From Dendrocalamus latiflorus (lineage: Eukaryota; Streptophyta; Magnoliopsida; Poales; Poaceae), in contig CM029666.1 in assembly GCA_017311315.1 (NCBI GenBank), positions 38,956,249-39,020,248 on the forward strand: a stretch of 64,000 nt of DNA, written 5' to 3'. The position numbers were made by a program, and so were the translations under genes. The notes beneath the pieces are model-generated. The model was given only the letters and a program-made list of their open reading frames with translations, was not told where the DNA came from and did not search any database. Of the stretch, positions 1-11,500 are shown piece by piece. Each line of letters opens with the position of its first letter. Position 1 is the stretch's first letter.

Positions 1-1
1 T

Positions 2-367
2 ACATTCAATGTTGCTGATTTATCTCCATATTTGGGAGACGAAGATGAGCCAGAGTTGAGGTCGACTCCTTCTCAAGAAGGGGAGAATGATGAGGACATC
101 ACTGACATACATTCACCTCCAGTGGCACACACACCTGTAGTTGAGTCTACTAAAATTCAAGAGTCAGCTAGTATACAAGGTCCAATAACACGAGCGTGTG
201 CACGTCGCCTTGGACAACAGGTGAATTCGTTTCTTGGGCAAATTAATTATTTAATTACAGAACAAATGATATTACGTAATAAATATTGTTTACTTGTTAC
301 TACATGTGAAGGAATTTTCGGAGAAGTTGTTGATCAAGATTTGGCTAAGGCCCGACTCCGATTGTGA
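2..367 (+). pseudogene. Ty3/gypsy polyprotein C-terminus (partial)
   Basis: The open frame enters the window from the left at base 2 and ends with TGA at 365-367. It includes the FNVADLSPY motif, an acidic stretch (EGENDEDITD), and the ITRACARRLGQQV segment. In grass gypsy elements this is the tail after the integrase. The protein therefore belongs to the element's pol region, and the catalytic domains lie upstream of the window. No methionine start is expected inside this piece. I cannot tell whether the upstream part is intact. Confidence 0.65.
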
Positions 368-426
368 GTGGCTGAGTCCATTGATTGCTAACAAATATCT
401 CTAATTCTCAACATCATGGAGGCCAG

Positions 427-798
427 CTGGTAATGTTTCAGAATGCATAATACATATGGATGGAAAGATAATTAAGTCTACTTTCACCTCCAACAAACGG
501 CTTGTCATTTGGACTTCCCAATAAAGAGTTATGACTGTTTTACTAAGGGCTGCACAGAAGACGAAAGGACACGCGAACAGATTGGTGGAATTCCCAGCAT
601 CATGAAAGATAATCTGTAATGTTTTAGCATGCATAATATTTATGGATGGAAAGATAATTAAGTCTACTTTCACCTCCAACAAACGGATTGTCATTTGGAC
701 TTCCCAATAAAGAGTTATGACTGTTTTAGTAAGGGCTGCATAGAAGATGAAAGGACGCGCGAACAGGCTGTTGGATGACCTTTGGGCTGGCTTATCTT
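427..798 (+). repeat. Two-copy 186-bp direct repeat in gypsy 3' region
   Basis: Two tandem copies about 186 bp apart are visible: tggaaagata occurs at 461 and again at 647, and ctgtttta-taaggg occurs at 535 and 721. The copies differ at a few positions. The period is a multiple of three. The sequence lies between the polyprotein end and the LTR-like region, so it is probably non-coding. Confidence 0.85.
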
Positions 799-1224
799 CA
801 AGTCTTTTCTCAAGAACTTTCACACCTAACTAGGAGGGTTATTTCTAGTATAAATACCCTTGATGTTTCTACTAAGGGCAGACTTGATTCTTGTTTGCAT
901 GTTTGCTACTAGCTACTGTAAAATAATTGGGTCTCATCAATATTTCATCTTCGAGTGAAACTCTTCCACTATTGCTCTTGCGTCTTCTCTTGGATTTGCT
1001 AGAGCCGTTCTTCGTGAACAGGCCAATTGTGTTTGACACGGTTGGTAACCAATCGAGAAGCGGTGTAGCGATTGCGAGGTTGCTGGTCACGATCGGATCG
1101 TGGTTAGCCTCCCCTTCGTCAACGTCGCAACTCAAGTTATCGGATTTCTCCTACGACGGAAGATCGGGCCAACTCACATGCATGCATCTTAAATTGAGGC
1201 GTGTGCATATCAGGTAAGACAAGA

Positions 1225-1345
1225 GAAAGAAAAGTACCATAAGCCAAATTTCAAAGTTGACTGAAGATACCTGAAAATTCATTTTACCACTTGACGATGT
1301 GAGCCATGTGGAGAAGTTTGAAAGTGAGCACACAAACACATATCA
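1225..1345 (-). pseudogene. Copia RNase H fragment (deletion-joined)
   Basis: The reverse strand reads HRQVVK, a stop, then IFRYLQSTLKFGLWY. This is the conserved segment just upstream of the RNase H domain in Copia polyproteins, where a K-R/W-I-RYL-GT-G-WY pattern is usual. It follows directly after a pre-integrase LGHIGFNHLA motif, so everything normally between these two places (most of integrase and reverse transcriptase) is gone. The piece decays past about 1230. It can encode nothing functional. Confidence 0.65.
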
Positions 1346-1349
1346 AAGT

Positions 1350-1810
1350 GTATATCTGGCCTAGCAAGATGATTAAATCCAATATGACCTAATTTATGAT
1401 GTCAAAAGGACAAATCCTTAGAATCTGAAGAAATAAGAGACCTAAGATTAGAAGATGCTGAACACGAAAAACCACCCTTAAACAAATGATCAACTCGACT
1501 AATTTTACATACCAGATCACTAGTTGAATCTAAAATATAGTATGAACACTTTTTAAAGTTCACCTCAAGATTATCATCTACCAACTGTGAAATTGAAAGC
1601 AAGTTATAGCTCTACTTACTAACGAGAGCAACATCCTTCAAGATGAACTTGTCATTAATGCACACGGTGCCTTTAGCAAGAATTCATCCTTGAGAGTTGT
1701 CCCCAAAAGTGATCATCTCATCACCGGAGGCACGAGTGAGGGAGGAGAACCATCGTGAGTCTCTGGTCATGTGGCAAGCGCAACCGGAGTCAATAAACCA
1801 TACGTTTTCC
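1350..1810 (-). pseudogene. Copia protease and pre-integrase region (broken)
   Basis: The reverse strand contains the aspartic protease signature in FIDSGCACHMTRD (about 1800-1760) followed by FGDNSQG, then a stop codon near 1684, and further on NLLSISQLVDDNL and FKKCSYYILDS, which are typical of the stretch between protease and the pre-integrase zinc-binding region. LGHIGFNHLA near 1360 marks the pre-integrase domain. The DSG catalytic triad is preserved but the frame is interrupted, so this is a decayed pol fragment. Confidence 0.75.
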
Positions 1811-2289
1811 TTCCTCTTGCGATGAGCCTACAGAGTACAAACAATCATCGGTACCATAGTATTTGGGCTAGACAATAAAGATTTAGGTATCCAGTACTGA
1901 GATACTCGATGAACAGGAGAAAAAACATGCACTGATAAAGATTTAGGTGAAGCTTTTAACATATTATGACCACATAGTCAATGAGTCGCTGGTTCGACCA
2001 CACGGTCTGACCTACTCAGCAGAGCTAATCTAACACCCAACTAGTCTAAACGAGCAGTAAAAGCAGGTTGAAAATAATATAACCCCTTACATAAAGCTAG
2101 TCTACCTCTAGACTGGACTAATCGAGTACAAAGCGTTGGTCAAAAATCTCTTGAGAAGCTGGTCCGACCACGAGACACAACTAGTCGAACGTCTGGTCCA
2201 GCCTCGCTCATACGACTACGGGAAGCAGCTAGCCGACAATACTTCCTCAACCTATCCTTCTTCTCTTTCTTTGCTTTTCTAAAGCATAA

Positions 2290-4335
2290 TTAAACCAAAT
2301 AACCACCCTTACCACAATGAGAGCATTGAAACTTGACTTGATGAGAAGTCACATCTGATGACTTCGAAACACTCATTTTGGTAGAGAGATCTTTTGTTAA
2401 ACTAGCAGATTTAAAAATAATTTGTTTTGATTTAGATTCTACTTCAAACTTTCCAAGTTCAAGAAGTTTAGCAATCTTAGGAGGATTATTCCTGGCATGC
2501 TCAACAAAGTTAAATCCTAGACCATGTTTCTTCATGCTTGTTTTTGATTAATCTAGAATCATATTCAAATTCTTTTTTGCCAAAAGAAAACTTTTCTAAG
2601 GTGTCTTTAAGATACTCATTCTCTTTAACCAGTGAGGAACATGACGAGCACTTAATAGATTCATTAGCAAGACCCTTAGAAGCACTAGACTGAGCCGACT
2701 TCTCCTTTTTAGCAAAATTATTAAGTTATCTAGTTAAAACTTCTATTTCAGTGTTAAATTTAGGATAGTTAGAGCAAGGGAGAGTCTCATAATAAAGTGT
2801 ATGTTGAATTGATTCCTGAGAAGAGTTAAGTCTAGCTTACAGCAAATCACACTTAGAACATGCTCTAGAAGAGCTAGACTTAAGCTTTTCAATTTCATCA
2901 TTAGCAAGTTTAAGTTTTTCATCACAGGAATTATGTAGTAATCTTAGTTGATCAAATCTATCAGTTGCATCTCTAAGTTGCACTCGACTTGTTGCATTAA
3001 TAGATCTAGTAGTTTCTAACTCAGAGTGTAAGATTTGACATGTTTCACAAGAATTATCTTTAGTAATAGATGCTCTAAGTCTATTATCCTAGAATTCAAG
3101 CTTTCGACTATCAAATTATTTTCTTTCAATTTCCTTTGAGTCTTTTTCAATTCAAGAGCAAGTTTAACTAACCCATCTTCAAGTTGATCGTATGATAGTC
3201 TTACCTCATCGGGATCGCTGTAGTTGTTGTCATTGTCATTATTGTTTGCCATGAAACACATACCCATGAAGTAGTCGGTGCTCTTCTTCTTGCCTTTGAC
3301 ATTGTCATTGTCGTGGTCATCATCACCGCAGCTCCCAAAATCCTCATCGCTCAGATCAAGGTGCTCAATGGCTGCTAGAACCATACGACGGAAGGATCCA
3401 CCCTTGGTGTTACTTTTGAACGGTCGACGATGATAAGTCTTGACATCCTTGACCACTTTTCCTTTGAGCTTAGGGCAATCCATCTTGATTTGGCCTGGCT
3501 CACCACACTCAAAGCATCTGATCAGACCTGGAGTGCCACAACGCTTCCTCATCCTCATGTTATTGAGAATCTTGTATGCCCGTGATGAGATCAGCACTAG
3601 ATCCTCTTCAGGTAGCTACTTGAATTCTTCTGAAAAGGCAGTCAAAGAAAACAAGAAAACATAAGACATTGTACTCAATGAAGTAGCCTACATGGGGTTA
3701 GAAACAAGTGCTAAAGATGAAGATTTATCAGTCTTAGATGACAAAGCTTCCATCTCACAGGTTTTCAATCTAGAGTATAGATCATTCATGGTTAGAGTAT
3801 CTAGATCGATAGTTTGATTAATAGTCGTGACGACCATCAACAACTCGAAACCTAAAGACTTTAAGATTTTAGTAGCATTATCTCCATTCGTAGGAATAAC
3901 CTACCAACTCCACGCAAATTACTCAAAATCTTTTCAAAATGAGCAAAAAGATCATCTATAGATTCATTAGATTTCATAGTAAAATCTCAGTACTCCTTTT
4001 GATAAAGATTCTTACGCACTTTCTTAATCTTAGTCGTTCCCTCATGATAATTACAAAGAGTTTTCCATATTAAGTGAGCAGAAACAATGTGAGCTACATG
4101 ATCGAATTTTTTTGTGAGAAATTCCTTGAACAAGCAAGTTACAAGCACGTGCATTCAAATCTACATCTGTTTCATTTTCGACAGTAACATCCATAGAAAC
4201 CACATAAATTTGGGAAACCTTCTTCCAGACATCATTACCTTGAGCCTCAATGTAAGATTGCATGCGACACTTCCAAAAAGCAAAATAAGTACCATCTAGC
4301 ATGAGGGGACAATTCACATACCTCTCTGATTCCAT
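2290..4335 (-). pseudogene. Copia gag with degenerate zinc knuckle
   Basis: The reverse-strand gag begins at 4335 with MESERYVNCPLMLDGTYFAFW, the N-terminal pattern of UBN2/DUF4219-type Copia gag proteins. The frame is then broken repeatedly. A zinc knuckle at about 3516-3472 reads CFECGEPGQIKMDC: in CX2CX4HX4C the histidine is replaced by glutamine, so zinc binding is probably lost. After it come an acidic stretch and a region rich in K, E, L and N that looks coiled-coil (about 3200-2740). The start is just inside the primer binding site, as expected for a gag. Confidence 0.75.
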
Positions 4336-4342
4336 CGCTAGC

Positions 4343-4357
4343 TTACTCTGATACCAC
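4343..4357 (-). other. Primer binding site of Copia element 1
   Basis: On the reverse strand the sequence is tggtatcagagtaag, which resembles the complement of the 3' end of plant initiator tRNA-Met (TGGTATCAGAGC) with late mismatches. It lies two bases inside the LTR end at 4359, the normal place for reverse-transcription priming. Confidence 0.8.
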
Positions 4358-4358
4358 T

Positions 4359-6428
4359 TGTAGGATCGAAGACAACAATCAGAGGGGGGTGAATGATTAT
4401 CGCCACTTCTTGGAGTCTTTTAGCAGTCAGAGAAGAATTTGACTACTTGAAACTAAGCCACCTGGTCAACCGCCCAGCTTACAACCGCGTACCCTCTGTA
4501 CGACTGCTCTCTTGATCACTTTGAATGTTGCCGTAAGATCCACAACACCTGCAATCACAACCAATCTATAAACAAAACAAGAACCAAATTGATTCAAGAC
4601 TTATCTTTGTTGCAGGATCTTCGTGGAATTACAAAGTGCCCCCACAAGCACCCCTAATAATCTTCTCGATGAAAGCCCTCTCAGAATAGCACTAAAAGTT
4701 TCTCCGAAGCCACACATTAGCCCTTAGCCTCCCCTACTTTTATAGGCTAATAACCAAACTGTGTCCACCTCAAACACGAATACAAAACTCCATCTCTTCT
4801 ACAAATCAAGGGACCCTAAACCCTTCCTAACATGGGTTTTATTCAAATCTCTATCTCTTCCAAGTTACGGACTCTATCCATAACTCTCTCAATCTTGTCA
4901 GTTATAGACTCCATCCACAACTCCTAACCCAACACATGATGAAGCCGCTAGGATAGCACCTCCTATATCTTCATCACGCATCATCACCACTTGTGTCAAA
5001 GCCTCCTGGACTGCACCACCTATAACTTCTCTACGAATCGCCATCTTTGATCTGCACGTGCTCTAGTGTGAGCCTAACCACCTCGCATGACATCCTCAAT
5101 CACTTGGACCTCAGACTTCCCCATCCTAGTCCCAGTTCTCCTCGTCATTAACCATGATCGTCTCCGTGCCCACTTGCACATGCAAAGACCAAAGAAAGTT
5201 TTTCCGGCACAAGTTCTTCACAACTTGACTGACATTAGCACACACACTTGAAGCACACCCGCATCTATCCATAGACAAGAACCAACCCATCCACGATCAC
5301 CAACCAAGTTGTCCATGACCACACTTTCTATCGCTATCCAGGAAACACCTTCAGACTACTCATTACAACTGTTAGCACAACGAGTACTCAAAAACAATAA
5401 GTACTCAAGAATTACTATCGCTCTACTAAAAACACTTAGGAAAACATCCATATCGCTACTGACCACCGAGCCACTGACTACCGAGTACCGATCACTACAA
5501 CTAAAGCACCAGATCGCTAAGCCCACGACTATTGATCTCCAACCATTCGCTACACCATTAATCATCGAGTACCGAGTCCTTTTGACTACTGAGTCCTTCC
5601 AACTACCAAGTACCACGACCATCTCATCACCGAGTACTTCCATCTTCCAATATCGAAACCTTCAAGTACTCTTCACCAATCACTAACCACCATGTACTAG
5701 CTAGTCATATCGCTGGCTTAGCACGAGTACTCAAAACATTTGAAGATAGCAATAATTGAAGCACTTGAACCGACCATGAAGTCTATGAGTATCGATCATG
5801 AAGCGTATGGCAACTAATCGCAAAAGCCTGAGACTATTGATCACGAGGTCTACGACAACCGATTGAAATGTCTAAGACAATGACAGCAGACCACAAAGTT
5901 AACAAGTACCGATCACAAAGTCATCAACTATCGAGTATGGTTAGTAAAGATTACAACTATCGAGTGTCAACCAGTAAAGTCCATGACTATCGAGTAGTTA
6001 CTGTAGCTACGACCACAGGCAATGTACTGTAGCTACGACCATCGAAAAATATTGTAACTTACCATCTTCGACTAGGTATGGTTGTACTGCCATAGTCGAT
6101 GTTCCATGGTCAAAATGTCATGATCCAAGGATGACGAGGTCGAAAAACCATGGTCTGATTGCCGTGGTCGAAGCTTGACGTGGTCAAAGTCAGACGTGGT
6201 CGAAGTCTACTGATCGGACAAAGCCGTTTGGACCACTAGCACAGGGCTGTTCAGACCAATAATACAAGGCCATTCGGACTACCGACTACCAAATGTGGTC
6301 GTTTTGCCACCCTGAAAACTCAAGCATAGAAGTGCATCGACCAGAACTTTCATAAAAGCAAATTCCAATAAAACCAAATGTTAATTATTCATGATCGATA
6401 GCATGTACGACCATCACATGGTCTCACA
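4359..6428 (-). repeat. 5' LTR of Copia element 1
   Basis: The LTR starts (plus strand) with tgtaggatcgaa at 4359, directly next to the primer binding site, and shares its first about 600 bp, in diverged form, with the LTRs at 8283 and 14015. Later parts carry many short ctgtagctacgacc and ccgatcgga-type motifs. The outer end is placed near 6428 by comparison with the other LTRs and is approximate. Confidence 0.65.
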
Positions 6429-7320
6429 CAATGCATTTACAAACAAAATTATCCAAGGAAATACGGTTTGAAGTTCTGAAGCCATTGGTAGTTAAGCCTA
6501 TTGATAGTTCCCTTTCCAATGGTAAGTTCCCTTTCCATTATCAGGAATCCATATAAAACATTTCGTGTTTTCCATCCATAATTCTTATTACCTGTTTGTC
6601 TTACTTGCCCACACAATTTAATTAATCTGAAGCTTTATCATGATTGTATAGAGTTCTGCTCATGAAAGTAAGGAACCAACAGTGGTTGCTATCATTACCA
6701 GTTATGTTCACTCTTGCATTTCTTGCCATGTGGTGGTAGTGTTCTACACAAGATTCAGCTATTTGATATCAATATATGTAGTTATGTACCACATCTTGGA
6801 TATTAGCAGCATAAATGTTCTCGTCTATGGTGGACTTCTCTGTTTATGTTACGGATAACATCCTCTATCTTGTCCCTTCTGCTGCTTTGGTTCGGGTAAA
6901 ATAAAAAAGGCACAGCTGGCGTAGCTAACTGTGGTTTTCATTCTTTCTTTTTTGGTCAATCTCAATGTGCGTAACTCGATTGTGACTGGATTCACTTTGC
7001 TGTTTCACATCCTTTTTTTTTTGGTTCAGGATGGCCATCCAGATTGATTTTCTTTATTTTTGCTTCCTATATTGCTGTAGAATAACAATTTGTATTTTCA
7101 AATACAATATGTTGGATCTATTTTGTAATTTCTATTGCCATTTCTTTCATGCTTCATGTCTTTTGTCTAATGATTTTGAGCTTTGGTGGAGTTTTAGTTC
7201 TCAAAATGGTCCTACATCTTGAAAGAAATCCTTTTGTTCCATTTTGCCCCCTTTTCATGCCATCCTTGAACTAAAGAGTTGTTTTTTTACTCTTTGTTCC
7301 TTGCATTCCTCACCTACTGA
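6429..7320. other. AT-rich spacer, no gene seen
   Basis: No conserved protein, tRNA or repeat family was recognised here. Pyrimidine runs near 6935-6960 and 7010-7030 resemble intron sequence, but no exon could be supported. Confidence 0.4.
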
Positions 7321-7544
7321 GGCCCTGTTCTTTTCAGCTTCTAAAAGCTGCTTTTCGACTTTTCTACAGTAACTAGCTTTTAAACGGAGTATTTTTTTCA
7401 AGGTAGGGTCTACTAGTTAATTGCAGTACATACTTTACTTACTTCATTTATATCGACAAAAACCGTATGTGAGTTTTTGTTACTCTGTAATCTCTCGTAC
7501 AAACAGCTCAAAAGCCAAAAGCCACAGCCAAAAAGAACAGGCCC
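7321..7544. mobile_element. Tourist-like (PIF/Harbinger-type) MITE
   Basis: The element is 224 bp, with terminal inverted repeats ggccctgttctttt at the left and aaaagaacaggccc at the right. It is flanked by TGA on both sides (7318-7320 and 7545-7547), a 3-bp duplication as expected for PIF/Harbinger elements. A diverged relative in opposite orientation lies near 39705-39945. It has no coding capacity. Confidence 0.75.
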
Positions 7545-7547
7545 TGA

Positions 7548-8282
7548 ATGCCCTCTAGGCTAGGGGCATTAGAGAATCCTCCTTTTAAACTCTGGTAAGA
7601 AAGGAATATTCATTGCTTCTGTTTACACTTTAAAGTGGCCCAAAATCTACAGCAAAGAGCGCGTTGCTTCTTCATGTTGCTTTCATTTGATTTGGACCTT
7701 AAATAATACATTTGTTGCCCCCCGGGAGTGTATCTCTTTAAATTGATGAAATGATTTCATGGAGATTTCCCAACTTTAAAAAGCCTTACGTAGAATTTGT
7801 GTTTTTTTTCTTTTCTTAGCATGAAAAATGCTTTTGTAGATTCTTAGTTAGAGCCAACAGCTTTATAGAATTTTCTAGTGCTTCTCATTTCACTACACAG
7901 GAAAGGTCATTAAAATAGTATGATGTAGCAATTTCCCTTTGGACTAGGTCACATGGAATGATTGAAATTCAAAGGATCCTATCCCACAACTATTTGTTAT
8001 TTCACTATCCAACTTACATACTACAAATAGGTTCATATGCCCTTAAGTTTTGTTTGCATACAAATAGGATTCTCTGCTGTCGACTAGGATAAGGTGTTGT
8101 TGTTTCTTAATTTAGCATTTATGGGCTAGATCTTTATTTTTTATGTCCACATATGATATTCTATAGGTAATTCTATTATGTTTCTTCATTGTATGATGTA
8201 ACAATATATTCGATTTTAGTTTGGTCTACCAAGATCCTAAAATTGATAGCAACCTTCCTACAACTGTCCTTACTATTGTTAT
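7548..8282. other. AT-rich spacer, no gene seen
   Basis: AT-rich sequence with no supported coding region or repeat family. It ends at the LTR start of the next Copia element. Confidence 0.4.
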
Positions 8283-10102
8283 TGTAGGATCGAATACCGT
8301 AATCAAAGTGGGTGAATGATTGCCTTCGCTTCTTGAAATCTCTTAGTGCTCAATGAAAGTTTCGACCGCTCGGCGTTCGACCACTCGCTTGACCCCTTTG
8401 TACATAGTTGTAATCTTCCTCCGCTTGATCGCTTTGACACTGATGCTATTGGTGATGATCGAGTGAACAACTTGGTGTGCGATTGACGAAGATAAAGTTG
8501 ATGGAGGAACACTATCTCGCCACGCACTGCTCAGAATGAGAACAAGTCAAAGACAACACCTAGAAAACACATCGTCGATGCCGAGTAACTTTTTCAGAAT
8601 AGATCTGATCTTTTATTTTTGAATCATGTTTTGTGGCTACAAAGTGCCTTCACGGCATCTCTCGAACCCTAGCACAAAAACTCTGAAAACTTTCTCTCTC
8701 AAAAGCTATTAAAGCCACAACTTAAACCTTAACCTCTCCCTCGTTTTATATGCTAGAGCCCCAAACCGTGTCCTTATCAACATGGACACGAAATCCTAAC
8801 CAATTCTGAAAATCAAGAGACCCAAAACCCTTCCAAACATAGATATTCCAAAATCTCTAAACCTTCTAGTTATGGACACCTTCCATAACTCCTAACTCAT
8901 CACGTGCAAAGCCTTTAGGACCGCACCTCCTGTAGCTTATCCACACATCATCCATCTTTGATCTCTACATGCTCCAGTGTGAGCCTGACCACCTCATGAC
9001 ATCCTCGATCATCTGGATCTCAGATTTCCCCATGCTAGTTTCGGTCCTCCTTGTCATCGACCATGATCATCTCCATGCCCAACCTACACATGCAAAGACC
9101 AAAAAACTTTTTCTCGACACAACTTCTCTCCAACTCGGCCAACATCAGTCCACACACGCATATCACACCCTTGTCCATCCATAAACACAAATCAAATCAT
9201 ATATGACCACAATTTCCACATTCTTTAGAAATCAACTTCAGACCACTCAGAAAAGACTGGTATGACCGCCATGCATAGGCCGGTCATACCGTTGGCCCAA
9301 CGAGTACTCGAAAGCCACGAGTACTCTGGGTACATGAGAATCACAAGCATCGTAGCCCTCGAAACCTATGACCACTGACTAGTCACTATAGCTTATGACC
9401 ATCAGCAAAGCATTGTAGCTACAACCATCGACTATCGACTACCGACTAGGTACTGTAGCATAGACTACCAACTACTGAATACCAACTAGGTACTGTAGCA
9501 CAGACTACCGACTACCATCATCGAGTACCGACCAGGTACTACAGCTACCGACTATTGACTAAGTACTGTAGCTACGACCACCGACTGGTTACTATAACTA
9601 CCGATTGGTTCACTGTAGCTTATGACCGATTCATTGTAGCTTAGAGGATCTCCGACTCTAGGGTCTCCATCTGCTCTTCGACTCTGGAGTCTCCAACTTC
9701 TACAGTACTTCGGAATCTCTGACTGCTCTCTAACTCTAGGGTCTTCAACTTCTACAGTACTCCGAAGTCTCTAACTGCTCTCCAACTCCGAGGTTCTTCA
9801 ACTTGTACAGTACTCTGGAGCCTCCAACTACTCTTCGACTCTAAGGTCTTCGACTTCTACAGTACTCTAGAGTCTTTGACTCCAGACCATGGTCATTTGC
9901 CGTGGTTGTTCTGCCATGGTCGATGCCTACCAATCGGATAGTCCATCACAAAGCCGATCGGACCTGCCGATTGGACCATCCGACCTGAATATTCCAGCAA
10001 CAATACTGCATCGACCAGAACTTTCACAAAGCAAAATTCAATGCAACCCAACTGTCAATTATTCATCATCACTAAATTCACAACCTATCTACAAGTCTAA
10101 CA
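8283..10102 (-). repeat. 3' LTR of Copia element 2 (full length)
   Basis: This LTR runs from tgtaggatcg at 8283 to tctaaca at 10102, about 1.82 kb, followed by the polypurine tract. Its central part, roughly 8900-9690, is absent from the other LTR of the same element. That part includes many degenerate actgtagctacgacc and ctccgactct-type short repeats. Confidence 0.8.
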
Positions 10103-10114
10103 ATCTCCCCCTTG
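10103..10114 (-). other. Polypurine tract of Copia element 2
   Basis: The plus strand reads atctccccctt immediately after the LTR end, so the element strand has a purine run of the kind that primes plus-strand DNA synthesis. The same motif occurs next to the LTR at 16134-17904. Confidence 0.75.
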
Positions 10115-11500
10115 ATGAATACATTAACAACACCTTAAAACCTCTTGAGTGAGTTGTGTTTGAAAGTTTGCAAGTTCTCGGCAAAAACTCATAAGAGCTC
10201 CCCCTCAACACAAGAAATCCAAATTTTAGCAAATTTCTCCCATTTTTCTCCAAATTCTCCCATTTTTCTCCCCGTTTAGCAATGTAATCATTAAGAACTT
10301 CAAAAAAGGAATAATTCTAAGAAGGAGCGATGGGAGTAAACATTCAGAAACTTTGTAGATTATCCAAGTCACTTTGCATTAATTCGATAATTTAACTAAG
10401 CCATCTTTTTTAGTAGAGTTACTAGATCATATAAAGTCACATATCATATAGCACTGTCAAAACAATTTTTTTAGCATGATTAAGCAATTTAAATTAATGA
10501 TGGGCATTTTAACAATGACCAAACCAATTTTAAAGAGTACAAAGGGATATCACACTGAAAAGAGAGCCTAAAACTGAAGCAAACTTTAAGTCTAGACGAG
10601 CTAACAGTCTCATATAACAACCTATTGCTACACACTCAATTATTAAGCATGTGGCATGTTTGTAGCATACTTCTTTTCATGTGGATATACTTGTAGCATA
10701 CTTCTTTTAAATGGTGGCATGTTTGAAGTATACTTCTTTTTATTTTTAGACTTTTTGTGCTTCTCCTTTTTGTTTAACCATGGCATATTTGAAGCATACA
10801 TCTTTTCAACTGTCTCTTTCTTATCATTTTTTTTATTACATGCCAGACTAGTGTACATAAAAATATTGAATAAAAACACATGAGCCTCATAGCCAAGATT
10901 TAAAATAAGACTCATAATCCAGCTAATTCTTTTAGATGAACATTGTAAAGTACTATCTATAATCAATCTAGTTAAAGTATTTCACCATGTCATTTTTTAG
11001 TTTAAGTATAGCAAGTTAATTATAATATATCACGATCAAAGCTATATAGTAGATGAGTAACTATGATAAAGAAAGCTCTACTACTTATTTAATTTCAATA
11101 ACTTGGTCTTGATGTATTATTTGATAAGTATAATAAACAAAGCTTCTAAAACAACTTTAAACAACAAGCTCTACCTCAAAATAATCCCATATGATGCAAC
11201 ACACCTAACTCACTTCACAAATAAGCAAAATGAGAAGAATCAAGATGTTTTGAGAGAATATGAGCAATCTAAAAATGGAACTCAACCAAGTGTAGGACAA
11301 CATCACCTTTTCCACATGGTCTCCTAGAAGGTGAAATTTTTTGGAAGCCATCAAAGAGAGTGAGGAACTATCAAGTATTTCAATCAAGCAATGATGTCAA
11401 AGACTGGAACCCATTCAAGTGTATGTTCTCCCTCCTGTGTTAGCTGGTCTTGCATCATAGAAAACATCGACCTCACAGTACCGGGGTTAGTGAAATAAGA
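10115..11500 (-). other. Non-coding 3' internal region of Copia element 2
   Basis: No pol homology is visible in this 1.4-kb stretch, where a complete element would carry pol or its tail. A degenerate short repeat occurs at about 10650-10815, where gcatgtttg-agcatacttctttt appears four times in variant forms. Otherwise the sequence is AT-rich. Confidence 0.5.

Larger units (their letters stand above)
1..1175 (+). mobile_element. 3' end of a Ty3/gypsy retrotransposon (truncated by window edge)
   Basis: The left edge holds the last part of a Ty3/gypsy polyprotein, followed by a duplicated non-coding stretch and LTR-like sequence with a TATA-type motif (tataaata at 849-856). The polyprotein end is recognised from the DLSPY and EGE-DED-IT motifs and the ITRA-A-RLGQQV block that close many grass gypsy polyproteins. 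Sequence resembling this element stops near 1175, where reverse-strand Copia sequence begins, so the gypsy copy is truncated or interrupted there. I could not place the LTR ends exactly and no target duplication can be judged because the left part lies outside the window. Confidence 0.65.
1178..6428 (-). mobile_element. Copia retrotransposon 1, internally deleted, with 5' LTR
   Basis: Read on the reverse strand, the order is 5' LTR (about 6428-4359), primer binding site (4357-4343), gag with zinc knuckle (4335-2290), protease and pre-integrase region (about 1810-1350), then a jump straight to an RNase H segment (about 1345-1230). Most of integrase and reverse transcriptase is missing. The 3' LTR is not seen, and sequence joins gypsy DNA near 1175. 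Several frameshifts and stops break the coding parts. The LTR and gag resemble those of the gag-only element at 8283-15015, so both probably belong to one family. Confidence 0.75.

Noticed and set aside
401..823. 140-codon reverse-strand frame with an internal duplication
   Set aside because: The duplication is the 186-bp DNA repeat with a period divisible by three, so the frame is carried along by chance. The strand is opposite to the element.
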